64,000 bases of DNA from Thiobacillus denitrificans (GTDB taxonomy: Bacteria; Pseudomonadota; Gammaproteobacteria; Burkholderiales; Thiobacillaceae): NCBI GenBank assembly GCA_020723405.1, contig DYIY01000001.1, positions 62,001 through 126,000 of the forward strand, read 5' to 3'. This document shows positions 16,902 through 27,442 of this stretch, one piece after another. Each line of letters opens with the position of its first letter. The stretch's first letter is position 1. A program made the position numbers and the translations under genes. The notes beneath the pieces were generated by a model that saw only the letters and a program-made list of their open reading frames with translations, was not told where the DNA came from and searched no databases.

Positions 16902-18362
16902 TCAGCCTCCCCGCGCCCAACCCTGGAGCAGGTCCCGCAGATGGGCCAGTTGCGCCAGCACGTCCTTGCCCAGTTTGGCGTCGTCGCCCTGTTGGCCGTA
17001 GAACAGGCCCAGGGGCTTGGCGTCGGCCATGGCCATGGGCAGCAGGAAGAAGGGGTGCAGGCTGTGGCTGCGGACCCAGTCGGGCAGGTGGGCGGCAATT
17101 TTCGCGTCCCGGGGATTGTCGATGTAGATGTCCACCTGTCGGGCCAGGGCGATCTGGGCCAGGTCAAAGTGGGCCAACCCGCCGCCGGGGCCGGCGGCCA
17201 GACTCAGGCCGGCCAGGCGGTTGGGCTCCCGGGCCACCCGGCTGGCCACCATGCGGTAGGCGCTGGCGTCACCCTGGCGGAGCAGGACGCCGGCCCGGCT
17301 CAATTCCAGGATGCGGAACGCCAGGTCCACCACCCGGTTGTCCATATCACCGCAACCCTCCGGACCGGCCAGTCCCTGGCGCAATTCGGCCAGTCCCTGC
17401 TCCAGCAGGCGCACCGGACTGGGCGGCGGCGTGGCCTTCCGCCCGCCGTCGGGAGCCCGGTCCTTGTCCAGCAGAATGCCGGCCAGCACGGGCTGGCTGC
17501 TGGCGCTGTCCACGGCCGCACGCACGGCCTCCCCCAGGGTTTCCGCCGGCAATCCCAGGCGGGGGGCGTATTCCTCGGCCAGGGCCTGGCTGGCCTCGGA
17601 ATCGGTCTCCCCCTCCCCCGTGGCCAGCAGGCTGGCGGAGCGGTCGGAGAAGCGGGTGAGGTCCATGAGCCAGGCATCCTCCTCCTCGCCGGGCATGGGT
17701 TCGTCGTGGGGCAGGGTGTGCACGATGCGGGACGGCAGGCGCCAGTGCCGGGCCACCTGGATGCCCAGTTGATCCGGGGTCATGCCCATGGCCTGACGGG
17801 CCGCCTGGTCCTCCTCCACCCCGGCGGCCACGGCCTCCTGCACCCGTTCCCATTCCTCGCTCAGATAGAAGGCGGACAACAGTCGTCCGGTGCGGTGCAG
17901 GAGGGAGCAGACCACGCCCACCTCGCCGTTGCGCACCGCGCCCCGGCCCACCACGGAGCCGGCCACGGATCCGGACAGCAGGCTGTGGCCCAGCTCCTTC
18001 TGGGCGTAGCGGGTGCCGCCCTGCATGCGCCCCATGGAACCGATGACCTTGACTCCCAGGGCCAGGTGGCCCACGGCCTCGTAGCCCAGGACGTTGACGG
18101 CGTGGGAGACGGTGGACACGGAGCGGCCGATGGGTGCGTACATGGCCGAATTGGCCAGACGCAGCACCTTCTGGGTCAGGGACACGTCTTCCAGCACGGC
18201 ATTGACCAGGGGCGCGGTGTCGTCTTCGCTCTTCTCCAGGGCATCGACGATGCGGGTCACGGAATGGTCCAGGGCGGGGAAGCCCCCGCCCTCGCTCATG
18301 CGCCGCAGGACTTTCTCGGCCAGAGCCTCGCCACCCTCGCCCGAGGCCGGAGGGGGGTTCAT
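16902..18362 (-). CDS. HDOD-domain signalling protein
   Basis: 486 aa from the ATG at 18362, which overlaps the TGA of the upstream GGDEF/EAL gene (ATGA). Residues about 15-215 form an HDOD domain: FPALDHSVTRIVDAL, DVSLTQKVLRLANSAMY and VSTVSHAVNVLGYEAVGHLAL are its recurring helices. HDOD lacks the catalytic metal residues of true HD domains and acts as a signalling scaffold. The C-terminal half (about 330-480) may be a GAF-like sensor (FRILELSRAGVLLRQGD, then VDIYIDNPRD). Coupling to a c-di-GMP enzyme gene suggests a shared signalling role. Confidence 0.82.
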   Translation of the reverse strand: MNPPPASGEGGEALAEKVLRRMSEGGGFPALDHSVTRIVDALEKSEDDTAPLVNAVLEDVSLTQKVLRLANSAMYAPIGRSVSTVSHAVNVLGYEAVGHLALGVKVIGSMGRMQGGTRYAQKELGHSLLSGSVAGSVVGRGAVRNGEVGVVCSLLHRTGRLLSAFYLSEEWERVQEAVAAGVEEDQAARQAMGMTPDQLGIQVARHWRLPSRIVHTLPHDEPMPGEEEDAWLMDLTRFSDRSASLLATGEGETDSEASQALAEEYAPRLGLPAETLGEAVRAAVDSASSQPVLAGILLDKDRAPDGGRKATPPPSPVRLLEQGLAELRQGLAGPEGCGDMDNRVVDLAFRILELSRAGVLLRQGDASAYRMVASRVAREPNRLAGLSLAAGPGGGLAHFDLAQIALARQVDIYIDNPRDAKIAAHLPDWVRSHSLHPFFLLPMAMADAKPLGLFYGQQGDDAKLGKDVLAQLAHLRDLLQGWARGG

Positions 18363-20068
18363 CGGACCGGATGCCACTCGCCGTTCTCCACTTTGCGGGT
18401 CAGTTCCTCGGCCGTCAGGGGACGGCCCAACAGATACCCCTGGATCATGTCACAGCCCCGCCGGGCCAGGTGGGCCAGTTGGGCTTCCGTTTCCACCCCC
18501 TCGGCCACCACGCTGAAGCCCAGGGCCCGGGCCAGGCCGAGCACGGCCTCCACGATGGCCTGGTCGTTGCCGTCGCTTTCCAGGTCGGCCACGAAGGAAC
18601 GGTCGATCTTCAGGGTGTTGAGGGGAAAACGCTTCAGATAGGCCAGGGAGGAATAACCGGTGCCGAAGTCGTCCACCGAAATGCCCGCCCCCAGATCCCG
18701 CAGCCTGTGCAACACCGCTTCCGTGGCGATCGGATCATGCATCAGGATGCCCTCGGTGATCTCCAGGCTCAGGCAGCCGGCCGGCAGACCGGATTCGGCC
18801 AGGGCCTGGGCCACCACATGGGCGACGTCGCCTTGATGGAACTGGACCGGCGAAAGATTCACCGAAGCCCGCAGCTTCACCCCCCAGGTCTGGTTCCAAT
18901 GGGCCACCTGGTGGCAACTGGCGCGCAGGGACCAGGCCCCCAGGAAACCGATGAGACCGTTGGCCTCGGCCAGGGGAATGAATTCCACCGGCGGCACGAA
19001 GCCTTCGCCGGGCCGGCGCCAGCGCATGAGGGCCTCCACCCCCACCAGCAGCCGGTCGGCAGCCCGCCAGATGGGTTGGTAGTGCATTTCGAACTCGCCG
19101 TTCTGGACGGCCGCATACATCTGCTCCTCCAGAGCCATGCGCCGGCTGGCCTGGCTGCCGGCACCGGGCCGGCAGAATTCCCAGCGGTTGCGGCCCTGGG
19201 CCTTGGCCTGGGACAGGGCGATGTCCGCACACTTGAACAGGGTGGGACCGTCGCCGCCATGTTCCGGATAGAGGGCGATGCCCACGCTGGCGGTCAGATG
19301 GGGCTGGCTGTCCCCCAGGGCGAAGGGCCGTTGCAGTGCAGCCTGGAGCTTGCGCACCACGCCCAGAACGGCTTCCCGGTCCCGGGTGCCGGCCAGCAAC
19401 ACGGTGAACTCGTCGCCCCCTGCCCGCAGCACCCGGTCGCCAGCCCGCACCTGGGCCACCAGCCGCTCCGCCGCCTGAACCAGCAGGCGGTCCCCGGCGG
19501 CATGGCCCAAAGCCTCGTTGACCTTCTGGAAGTCGTCCAGCCCCAGGTGCAGGAGGGCGAAGCCCTCCCCAGGCCGGGCGGCGGTGCGGATCAGATCGGC
19601 CAGGTCCCCCATGAGCCGGGCCCGGGTGGGAAGACCGGTCAGCGGGTCCACTTCCATCCCGCCACCTTCGCTCCGGGCCGGGGAGGGGTCCGCCAATTCC
19701 CAGGCGGCGAACAACACTTCCGGGCGCCCTCCCGGGCCGGCCAGGGGGAGGATGCGGCAGGTGGCCGGCAGGCAGGTCCCGTCGGCCCGGCACAACCCGG
19801 CCGCCAGTTTCTGCCGGGGCCGGCAGGCGGCCAGGGCCAGGGCCTCGGCCACCCCGTCCTGATCCTGGGGCGCCAGCAGGGCAGCCAGGCGGCTGCCCCG
19901 TGGCGCAGCGCCTTCCCCGAGCCCCAGCCAGGCCCGCCCGCCGGAGGACAGGAACAACAACTCCCCCCTGGGCGTCACCCGGGCCAGCAGATCCGCCAGG
20001 CGGTCGGCCAGGGGTTCGCCCGGTGGGAGGGCAAGGGCAGTAGAAACGGGGTCGACGGGTGTTGACAC
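18359..20068 (-). CDS. PAS-GGDEF-EAL c-di-GMP signalling protein
   Basis: 569 aa from a GTG at 20068 with AGGGAC upstream. Residues about 15-128 are a PAS-like sensor. The GGDEF domain (about 140-300) keeps an intact GGDEF at 217-221 (RAGGDEFTVLL). The EAL domain (about 315-560) keeps E345-A-L (GVEALMRW), VNLSPVQF, LEITEG, DDFGTGYSS and the catalytic K in LKIDRSF. Both diguanylate cyclase and phosphodiesterase activities are possible by residue content. There is no signal peptide or transmembrane helix, so it is cytoplasmic. It is the first gene of a two- or three-gene minus-strand operon with the HDOD gene. Confidence 0.93.
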   Translation of the reverse strand: MSTPVDPVSTALALPPGEPLADRLADLLARVTPRGELLFLSSGGRAWLGLGEGAAPRGSRLAALLAPQDQDGVAEALALAACRPRQKLAAGLCRADGTCLPATCRILPLAGPGGRPEVLFAAWELADPSPARSEGGGMEVDPLTGLPTRARLMGDLADLIRTAARPGEGFALLHLGLDDFQKVNEALGHAAGDRLLVQAAERLVAQVRAGDRVLRAGGDEFTVLLAGTRDREAVLGVVRKLQAALQRPFALGDSQPHLTASVGIALYPEHGGDGPTLFKCADIALSQAKAQGRNRWEFCRPGAGSQASRRMALEEQMYAAVQNGEFEMHYQPIWRAADRLLVGVEALMRWRRPGEGFVPPVEFIPLAEANGLIGFLGAWSLRASCHQVAHWNQTWGVKLRASVNLSPVQFHQGDVAHVVAQALAESGLPAGCLSLEITEGILMHDPIATEAVLHRLRDLGAGISVDDFGTGYSSLAYLKRFPLNTLKIDRSFVADLESDGNDQAIVEAVLGLARALGFSVVAEGVETEAQLAHLARRGCDMIQGYLLGRPLTAEELTRKVENGEWHPVR

Positions 20069-20319
20069 AAGAAGTCCCTGGTTTGTCTGATTCCCTTATC
20101 GGCTGTCTCGGGAATTCGCTTGATGAATTATCCGATCAATCTCCCCAATACATGGTTCCCGGGGATCACGGAACGCATGGTCGTGTGAGAATATTACCCG
20201 GCTTGTACGGCACGTTTTTCCCTCTCTGTAACCTATGTCACGGACAGCATCCGGGCAAGTCGCCAGCATGGGTTCGGATGTCCCCTGCGCCGCTCCCGGC
20301 GCTGTTTCAGGAGCCTGTC
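20069..20319. promoter_or_regulatory. divergent intergenic region
   Basis: 251 bp between the GGDEF/EAL gene (minus) and the PKD-protein gene (plus). It is noticeably richer in A+T than its surroundings, as expected for divergent promoters. I could not assign confident -35/-10 pairs. The plus-strand gene has a clear AGGAG (20310-20314 area) before its ATG at 20320. No gene or known riboswitch is recognised in the rest. Confidence 0.4.
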
Positions 20320-22131
20320 ATGAAAATGTTCCTCACCCCCCGATCCTGGCCCGCCGTCGGCGCCATGGCCCTTGGCCTTTTTGCCTCTTTCGCCCCCCCG
20401 TCCCAGGCCGCCGTGGACTGGGTGGCTCCTCCCGGTGGCGTGGCCATCGCCGTGGATGCTGCCGACAACGTCTTCACCGTCAACTACGTGTATGCCCTGG
20501 GGGCTGAAATGAGCCTCACCAAGCGGGACCGGGACGGCAACCTGCTGTGGACAGCCAGCCACGACCAGACCGACGCCACCAAGTGGGAACAAGCCAACTG
20601 GGTGGCCAGCGACGGCGGAGGCAACGCGCTGGTCTGCGGCACCCTCATGTCCGGCTATTCCAATCCGGTGAACGCCGCCAGCATCCTCATGAAGTTCAGC
20701 CCGGACGGCGCCCTGCTCTGGCGCCAGGTGTTCGAGTCGGGCTTCGATGGCTCCAGCGTCAGGAAATGCCTGGTGGACGGCGATGGCAACGCCTACGTGC
20801 TGGGCCTGGCCCAGGGGCCGGCCGGCCTGGTGTCGGCGGTGAAGAAATTCGCCCCGGACGGCGGCCGGATCTGGTCCTGGTTCGATGCCGCCGGCATCGG
20901 CGCTCCCTTGAACATCAAGTTCACCCCCGAGGGCAACCTGATCATCAGCGGCCGGGGTACCGTGGGCAGCATCAACGGCTATGCCAAGATCGATCCCCAG
21001 GGCAACCTGCTGTGGGCCCGGGCGGGCATCAGCAGCCTGACGGCCGGGGATGCGGCGGGCGACCGGAACGGCGAGAGTTATCTGGTCAACGGCGAGTACG
21101 TCGCCAGCAACGCCGGCACCCTGCTCACCAGGCTGGACGTGACCGGCGCCACCGTCTGGGAACGGGTCCATAAGGGCCTGAACGGATTCCGTGTGGAAGT
21201 GGGTGGCGACAACCGACCGGTGGTCAGCGGATTCCCCGCCGGCAGTGTGGGTGCCGCCTTCATCAAGACCGACGAAGCCGGGGATCTGCTCTGGGCCAAC
21301 CTGGACGCGGACGGCCCCCTGGGCCTGCTGCTCCACGCCCAGATGCTCATGGACGGCCAGGATGCCGCCTATCTGGCCGCCGGCACCCTGTTCGAAATGG
21401 CCGTGTGCAAGGTCAACGCCGATGGTTCCGCCGCCTGGACCCAGACCACCACCGGCGGCTATGCCAGCGGCATGGCCCTGGGCCACTTCGACAACCATCT
21501 GTTCGTGGTGGGCGGCATCAATGCCGCCCGGCTGAGCGATGCCGGCACGGCCAACCTGCCGCCCCAGGCGGCCCTGGCCGCCACCCCGCAAAGCGGCACG
21601 GCACCCCTGGTGGTGGCCTTCAGCGGCGCCGGCAGCCTGGACCCGGAAGGCGCTCCCCTGAGTTATGCCTGGGACTTCGGCGACGGGACCACCGGCAGCG
21701 GAATGGAGGTAAGCCACACCTACACCCTGGCGGGCAACTACACCGCCCACCTGACGGTAACCGATGCAGCCGGCGCCAGCGACGAAGCCAGCACCACCGT
21801 CACCGTGACCCAACCGGCCAATCTCACCCTGGTCAGCAGCGCCGTCACCCTGAGCGCCAGACTGCGCGGCACCACCCTCACCGCCACCGGTAACGTGGTG
21901 GTGAAGAACGGGCTGGGCCAGCCGGTCCAGGGGGCCGTGGTCACTGCCACCTGGAGCAAGCCCGGCGGCGTCACGCTGACCCAGACCGCCACCAGCAACC
22001 AGACCGGCACGGCCCGGTTCAGCACCAGCGGCCAGCGGGGCACCTACACCCTGACCGTCGGCGGCATCAGCAAGTCCGGCTACGCCTTCGACGGCAATCA
22101 GGGCGTGCTGTCGGCCAGCATCACGCGCTGA
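20320..22131 (+). CDS. exported PKD-domain protein with propeller-like repeats
   Basis: 603 aa from the ATG at 20320, which has AGGAG upstream; the open frame extends 261 bp further back without protein character. Residues 1-34 are a signal peptide (MKMFLTPRSWPAVGAMAL, ending around SQAA). Residues about 35-405 contain repeated DG-x-LLW and GNAYVLG-type segments, suggesting a beta-propeller of SBBP/NHL-like repeats. Residues about 413-496 are a PKD domain (YAWDFGDGTTGSG, then YTLAGNYTAHLTVTD). A last Ig-like domain spans about 500-603. It is probably a secreted or surface adhesin-like protein; ligand unknown. It is divergent from c-di-GMP genes, which often control such proteins. Confidence 0.8.
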   Translation: MKMFLTPRSWPAVGAMALGLFASFAPPSQAAVDWVAPPGGVAIAVDAADNVFTVNYVYALGAEMSLTKRDRDGNLLWTASHDQTDATKWEQANWVASDGGGNALVCGTLMSGYSNPVNAASILMKFSPDGALLWRQVFESGFDGSSVRKCLVDGDGNAYVLGLAQGPAGLVSAVKKFAPDGGRIWSWFDAAGIGAPLNIKFTPEGNLIISGRGTVGSINGYAKIDPQGNLLWARAGISSLTAGDAAGDRNGESYLVNGEYVASNAGTLLTRLDVTGATVWERVHKGLNGFRVEVGGDNRPVVSGFPAGSVGAAFIKTDEAGDLLWANLDADGPLGLLLHAQMLMDGQDAAYLAAGTLFEMAVCKVNADGSAAWTQTTTGGYASGMALGHFDNHLFVVGGINAARLSDAGTANLPPQAALAATPQSGTAPLVVAFSGAGSLDPEGAPLSYAWDFGDGTTGSGMEVSHTYTLAGNYTAHLTVTDAAGASDEASTTVTVTQPANLTLVSSAVTLSARLRGTTLTATGNVVVKNGLGQPVQGAVVTATWSKPGGVTLTQTATSNQTGTARFSTSGQRGTYTLTVGGISKSGYAFDGNQGVLSASITR

Positions 22132-22142
22132 TGAAGAAGGCC

Positions 22143-22162
22143 GGCGGGCGTCAAAGCCCGCC
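22143..22162. terminator. hairpin between convergent genes
   Basis: Arms GGCGGGC (22143-22149) and GCCCGCC (22156-22162) with a GTCAAA loop lie between the PKD gene and the convergent pyruvate-kinase-like gene, overlapping the latter's stop. There is no U-run, so the call rests on position and fold. Confidence 0.4.
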
Positions 22163-24016
22163 GCTCACCGCCAGCCGGCGCATCACCGGCCGGCGTTTGG
22201 CGTGGTGGCCGGCCATGCGGGCCAGGACGCCGCCCAGGAAACGGGTGGTCTCGATGATGTAGGGGCCCTTGTTGAGCATGACGCACTCGGCGCGCACGCC
22301 GAAGGCGGCGTCCGATACCTCGGCCCGGGAGGGCAGGCCCCGCTTGGCCATGCTCTCCAACACCTGGGTGGCCCAGATGACCGGCACGTGGGCGGCTTCG
22401 CACAGCCAGAGGATTTCTTCCTGGACTTCCGCCAGGCGTTCGAAGCCGATCTCCACGGCCAGATCGCCCCGGGCCACCATGACGCCCACCGGGGGATGGG
22501 CCAGGCTGGCCAGGAGGATGCGCGGCAGGTTGTCGAAACCCTGGCGGGTTTCGATCTTGAGCACGGTGCCCAGCCGTTCGGCACCCAGTTCGGCCAGGTG
22601 GCGATGCAGATCCAGCACGTCCTGGGGCCGGCGCACGAAGGACAGGCCCACCATGTCCACATGGGGGGCCAGCACCGCCAGATCGGCCAGGTCCTTGGCG
22701 GTGAGAGCGGGCACGTCCAGCTCGGTCTCCGGCAGGTTGATGCCCTTTTCCGGACGCAGACGGGCTCCCTGGGGCGGGGCCTGGGTGATCTCCAGGAGGA
22801 TGCGCCGGGGGCCCGCCGAGAGAATCACGCCACCGATGCGGCCATCGTCGAACCAGATGGGCTGGCCGGGCCGGGCGGCGTGGAACACGGCGTCCAGGGT
22901 GCAGGGGATGGAGGCGTGCTCCAGCAGATCCCCCGCGTCGTCGTGACGGGCCGGGCCGCCGGGCTGGTCCTCCGGGGTCAGCAGCAGACGGTCGCCCATG
23001 CGCAGTTGCAGGGGAGCCACCACCTCAGGCAGGGGGCCCACCACACCCTTGGCCAGTTGCACCACGTCCCGGTACAGCACACAGGCCGCCCCATCACGCA
23101 GATAGACGTGGTGCTGGGCCAGGGCCAGCCAGGATCGGCCGCGCCCCTCGGCCAGGGTCAGATCCCGCTGGCCGCCCCGGCTGTCCTCCAGGGCCAGGCT
23201 GTCGCCGGGACGGGCTTCGGCCAGCAGGGCCCCGGTCACGGGCAGCACGACGGCCACGCCTTCCGGGGCGGGCTCCGGGTTGTCCCGGGGGGTGATCCAG
23301 ATGCGGGCCGGTCTGGCCACCCGGCCCCAGAGATCCCGTTCCGGCTTGAACTCCAGCTTGCGCCCCAGGGGCCGTAGGGCGCCGGTGCGCAGTTTGGGTC
23401 CGGCCAGGTCGGCGTAGATGCGGCAGGGCCGTCCCGTGGCCCGTTGGGCGGCACGCAGGTTGTCGATCATGGCCAGCCAGTCGTCCGCTTCGTCGTGGGC
23501 GCAGTTGATGCGCATCACGTCCATGCCGGCCAGCAGCAGGTCCCGCAGCAGCTCCGGCTGGCTGGCCGCCACGGAGGGCAGGGTGACCATGATGCGCACG
23601 TCCCGGCCGCCGGGCTTGTCCCCCAGCAGTTCCCGGGCATGCCTGTCCAGCAGGCGGCCTCCGGCGCCGATGCTCACCGGCCCGGCCTTGCGCCGCCGGG
23701 GCTGGCGGCCCGCCAGGGCATGGAGGGCGGCCAGCACGGCGTCGAGACTGGCCAGGGTATGGGCTTCGCTGCGGGCCAGGCGGGACAGGCCCAGCAGGGC
23801 AAGCCGCCGCTGGACATGGCGCAGGTCAGCCTGACGCAGGGCCAGGTAATGGACCAGGTTGCGGGCGCTGGCCCGGCGGGTGGCGGGCAGGTCGCCGGTG
23901 AGTTCTGCTTCCAGTTGCAGGGCCCGGCGGCGCAGGCTTTCCAGGTTTTCGATCAGGGCCTCGGCGTCACGCAGCCGGGCCGGACTCAGGGGGGATTTGA
24001 CGCAGATGTCGGCCAT
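22151..24016 (-). CDS. pyruvate kinase-like protein with N-terminal extension
   Basis: 621 aa. Residues 1-135 are an Arg/Leu-rich helical extension absent from classical pyruvate kinases. The barrel starts around 139. Conserved parts include GMDVMRINCAHDEADDW, IYADLAGPKLRTG, the catalytic-lysine segment VLKIETRQGF, MVARGDLAVEIG and ATQVLESMAKRGLPSRAE. The usual SGETA after VML is replaced by NKGPY, and the C-terminal allosteric domain of about 120 residues is missing. It belongs to the divergent PK-like group found in some proteobacteria. Whether it makes pyruvate from phosphoenolpyruvate is uncertain. It is transcribed convergently with the PKD gene and lies 64 bp from fur. Confidence 0.78.
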   Translation of the reverse strand: MADICVKSPLSPARLRDAEALIENLESLRRRALQLEAELTGDLPATRRASARNLVHYLALRQADLRHVQRRLALLGLSRLARSEAHTLASLDAVLAALHALAGRQPRRRKAGPVSIGAGGRLLDRHARELLGDKPGGRDVRIMVTLPSVAASQPELLRDLLLAGMDVMRINCAHDEADDWLAMIDNLRAAQRATGRPCRIYADLAGPKLRTGALRPLGRKLEFKPERDLWGRVARPARIWITPRDNPEPAPEGVAVVLPVTGALLAEARPGDSLALEDSRGGQRDLTLAEGRGRSWLALAQHHVYLRDGAACVLYRDVVQLAKGVVGPLPEVVAPLQLRMGDRLLLTPEDQPGGPARHDDAGDLLEHASIPCTLDAVFHAARPGQPIWFDDGRIGGVILSAGPRRILLEITQAPPQGARLRPEKGINLPETELDVPALTAKDLADLAVLAPHVDMVGLSFVRRPQDVLDLHRHLAELGAERLGTVLKIETRQGFDNLPRILLASLAHPPVGVMVARGDLAVEIGFERLAEVQEEILWLCEAAHVPVIWATQVLESMAKRGLPSRAEVSDAAFGVRAECVMLNKGPYIIETTRFLGGVLARMAGHHAKRRPVMRRLAVSGGL

Positions 24017-24080
24017 GCCCGAAGCTTAGGCCGGAAATGTGACAACCGTGCTGCCCGGCCTTGCCCACCGGGGGCGGAGG

Positions 24081-24512
24081 TCAGGCCTTCCTGCGATTCG
24101 GGCAGTCGGGTTTGATGCACTCCACGTACAGATGGAGGGAATGTTCGGCCAGCCGGAAACCCCGCTCGGTGGCGATGGCATGCTGCCGGCGCTCGATTTC
24201 CGGGTCGTGGAACTCCTCCACCTTGCCGCATTGCAGGCAAAGCAGGTGGTCGTGGTGGGTGCCCCGGTTCATCTCGTAGACCGCCTTGTCATTGTCGAAA
24301 TGATGGCGGATGAGCAGCCCGGCGTGCTCGAACTGGGTGAGCACCCGATAGACCGTGGCCAGACCCACGTCCACGTTGTCGGCGAGGAGCAGGCGGTAGA
24401 CGTCCTCGGCCGTAAGGTGCTGGCGCTCGCTCTGCTCGAAGAGGTTGAGAATCTTGAGCCGGGGTCCGGTCACCTTCAGACCCATGGTCTTGAGTTGGTC
24501 GGTGTGGGTCAT
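24081..24512 (-). CDS. fur: ferric uptake regulator
   Basis: 143 aa. Fe2+-dependent DNA-binding repressor. The N-terminal winged helix includes LKVTGPRLKILNLFE and VGLATVYRVLTQFEHAGL. The metal-binding half has HHDHLLCLQCGKVEEFHD with the structural CxxC, and a second CxxxxC near the C-terminus (CIKPDC). Length and motifs are those of standard Fur. It is divergent from bamE, an arrangement conserved in beta- and gammaproteobacteria. Confidence 0.97.
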   Translation of the reverse strand: MTHTDQLKTMGLKVTGPRLKILNLFEQSERQHLTAEDVYRLLLADNVDVGLATVYRVLTQFEHAGLLIRHHFDNDKAVYEMNRGTHHDHLLCLQCGKVEEFHDPEIERRQHAIATERGFRLAEHSLHLYVECIKPDCPNRRKA

Positions 24513-24535
24513 CGCTATGTCGGGGGATGGCGTTG

Positions 24536-26254
<1,719 letters not shown>

Positions 26255-27442
26255 CCCGCCCTGGCTGGCCCTGCTGCTCGGCGCCCTCCTCCTGGCCGGC
26301 CCGGCCCGGGCCCAGGAATTGGGCGAAGGCTTGCAGGCCCATGGCTTCATCAGCCAGGTGGTGACCCACTCCAGCGACAACCAGGTGGGGGGCGACAGCG
26401 ACGACGGCCTGGGCTGGGGCCTGCGGGAAATGGGTGCCAACCTCTCCTGGCGTCCCACGCCGGACTGGCTGTTGTCGGGACAGGTGCTGGGGCGTTGGGC
26501 GGGCGAGACGGATGATGGCGGACTGCGTCTGGACTACGGCTTCATCGACCGGACCCTGGTGTCGGACGGCGTCAACCAGATGGGCCTGCGGGTGGGCAAG
26601 ATCAAGAATCCCTACGGCTTCTTCAACACCACCCGGGACGTGGCCCATACCCGGCCCGGCATCATCATGCCCCAGTCCATCTACCTGGACCGCATCCGCA
26701 ATTTCATCCTCAGCGCACCGGGGGCCGCCCTGCATGGCAATCTGGCCGCCAACGACATGGACATCTCCTGGTCCCTGGGGATGGTCCAGCCGGACACCAG
26801 CAGTGCCGATCTGGAAAGCCTGTTCCTGCTCTCGGACCGGGTGGGAAAGATGAAAGGCGACTGGACCTGGCTGGGCCAGGTCATGGCGGACTTCCAGGGG
26901 GGCCGCTGGCGGGCCGGACTGACGTTGGGGGACGTGCGCATGCACTATCAACCCGGCGGCGATCCTCTGCTGGCCTCCGGCGACAACCGATTGACGCCCA
27001 TCGTCCTGTCCCTGGAGCACAACGCGGAGAAATACAGCCTCACGGCGGAGTACACCCAGGCCCGGCACGAGAACGGCGGCTACGGCGCCAGTCCCCTGGC
27101 GGTGGGTCTGCAGAAACCCAACACCGTGGAAGGCTGGTACGTGCAGGCCACCTACCGTCCCTCCCTGGACTGGCGCTTCTACGTGCGCCGTGACGAGGTC
27201 TACCTGGACCGGAACGATCGCTACGGCAAGAAGAATCCTTCTCCCTTCTATCCCCCCTTCATCCTGTTCGCCAAGGATTGGACGGTGGGCGTTCGCCACG
27301 ACTGGAACGCCTGGGAGTTCTCCCTGGAGTATCACGACGTCAAGGGCACCCTGTGGTTGTCTCCGCTGGACACGGCGTTCGGCAACCAGACACAGGACTG
27401 GGACATGGTCCTGCTGCAAGCCGCCTGGCGGTTCTGAAGACC

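Noticed and set aside
20069-20319. A possible c-di-GMP riboswitch before the PKD protein gene
   Set aside because: The conserved GEMM-type blocks and tetraloop receptor could not be found on either strand.
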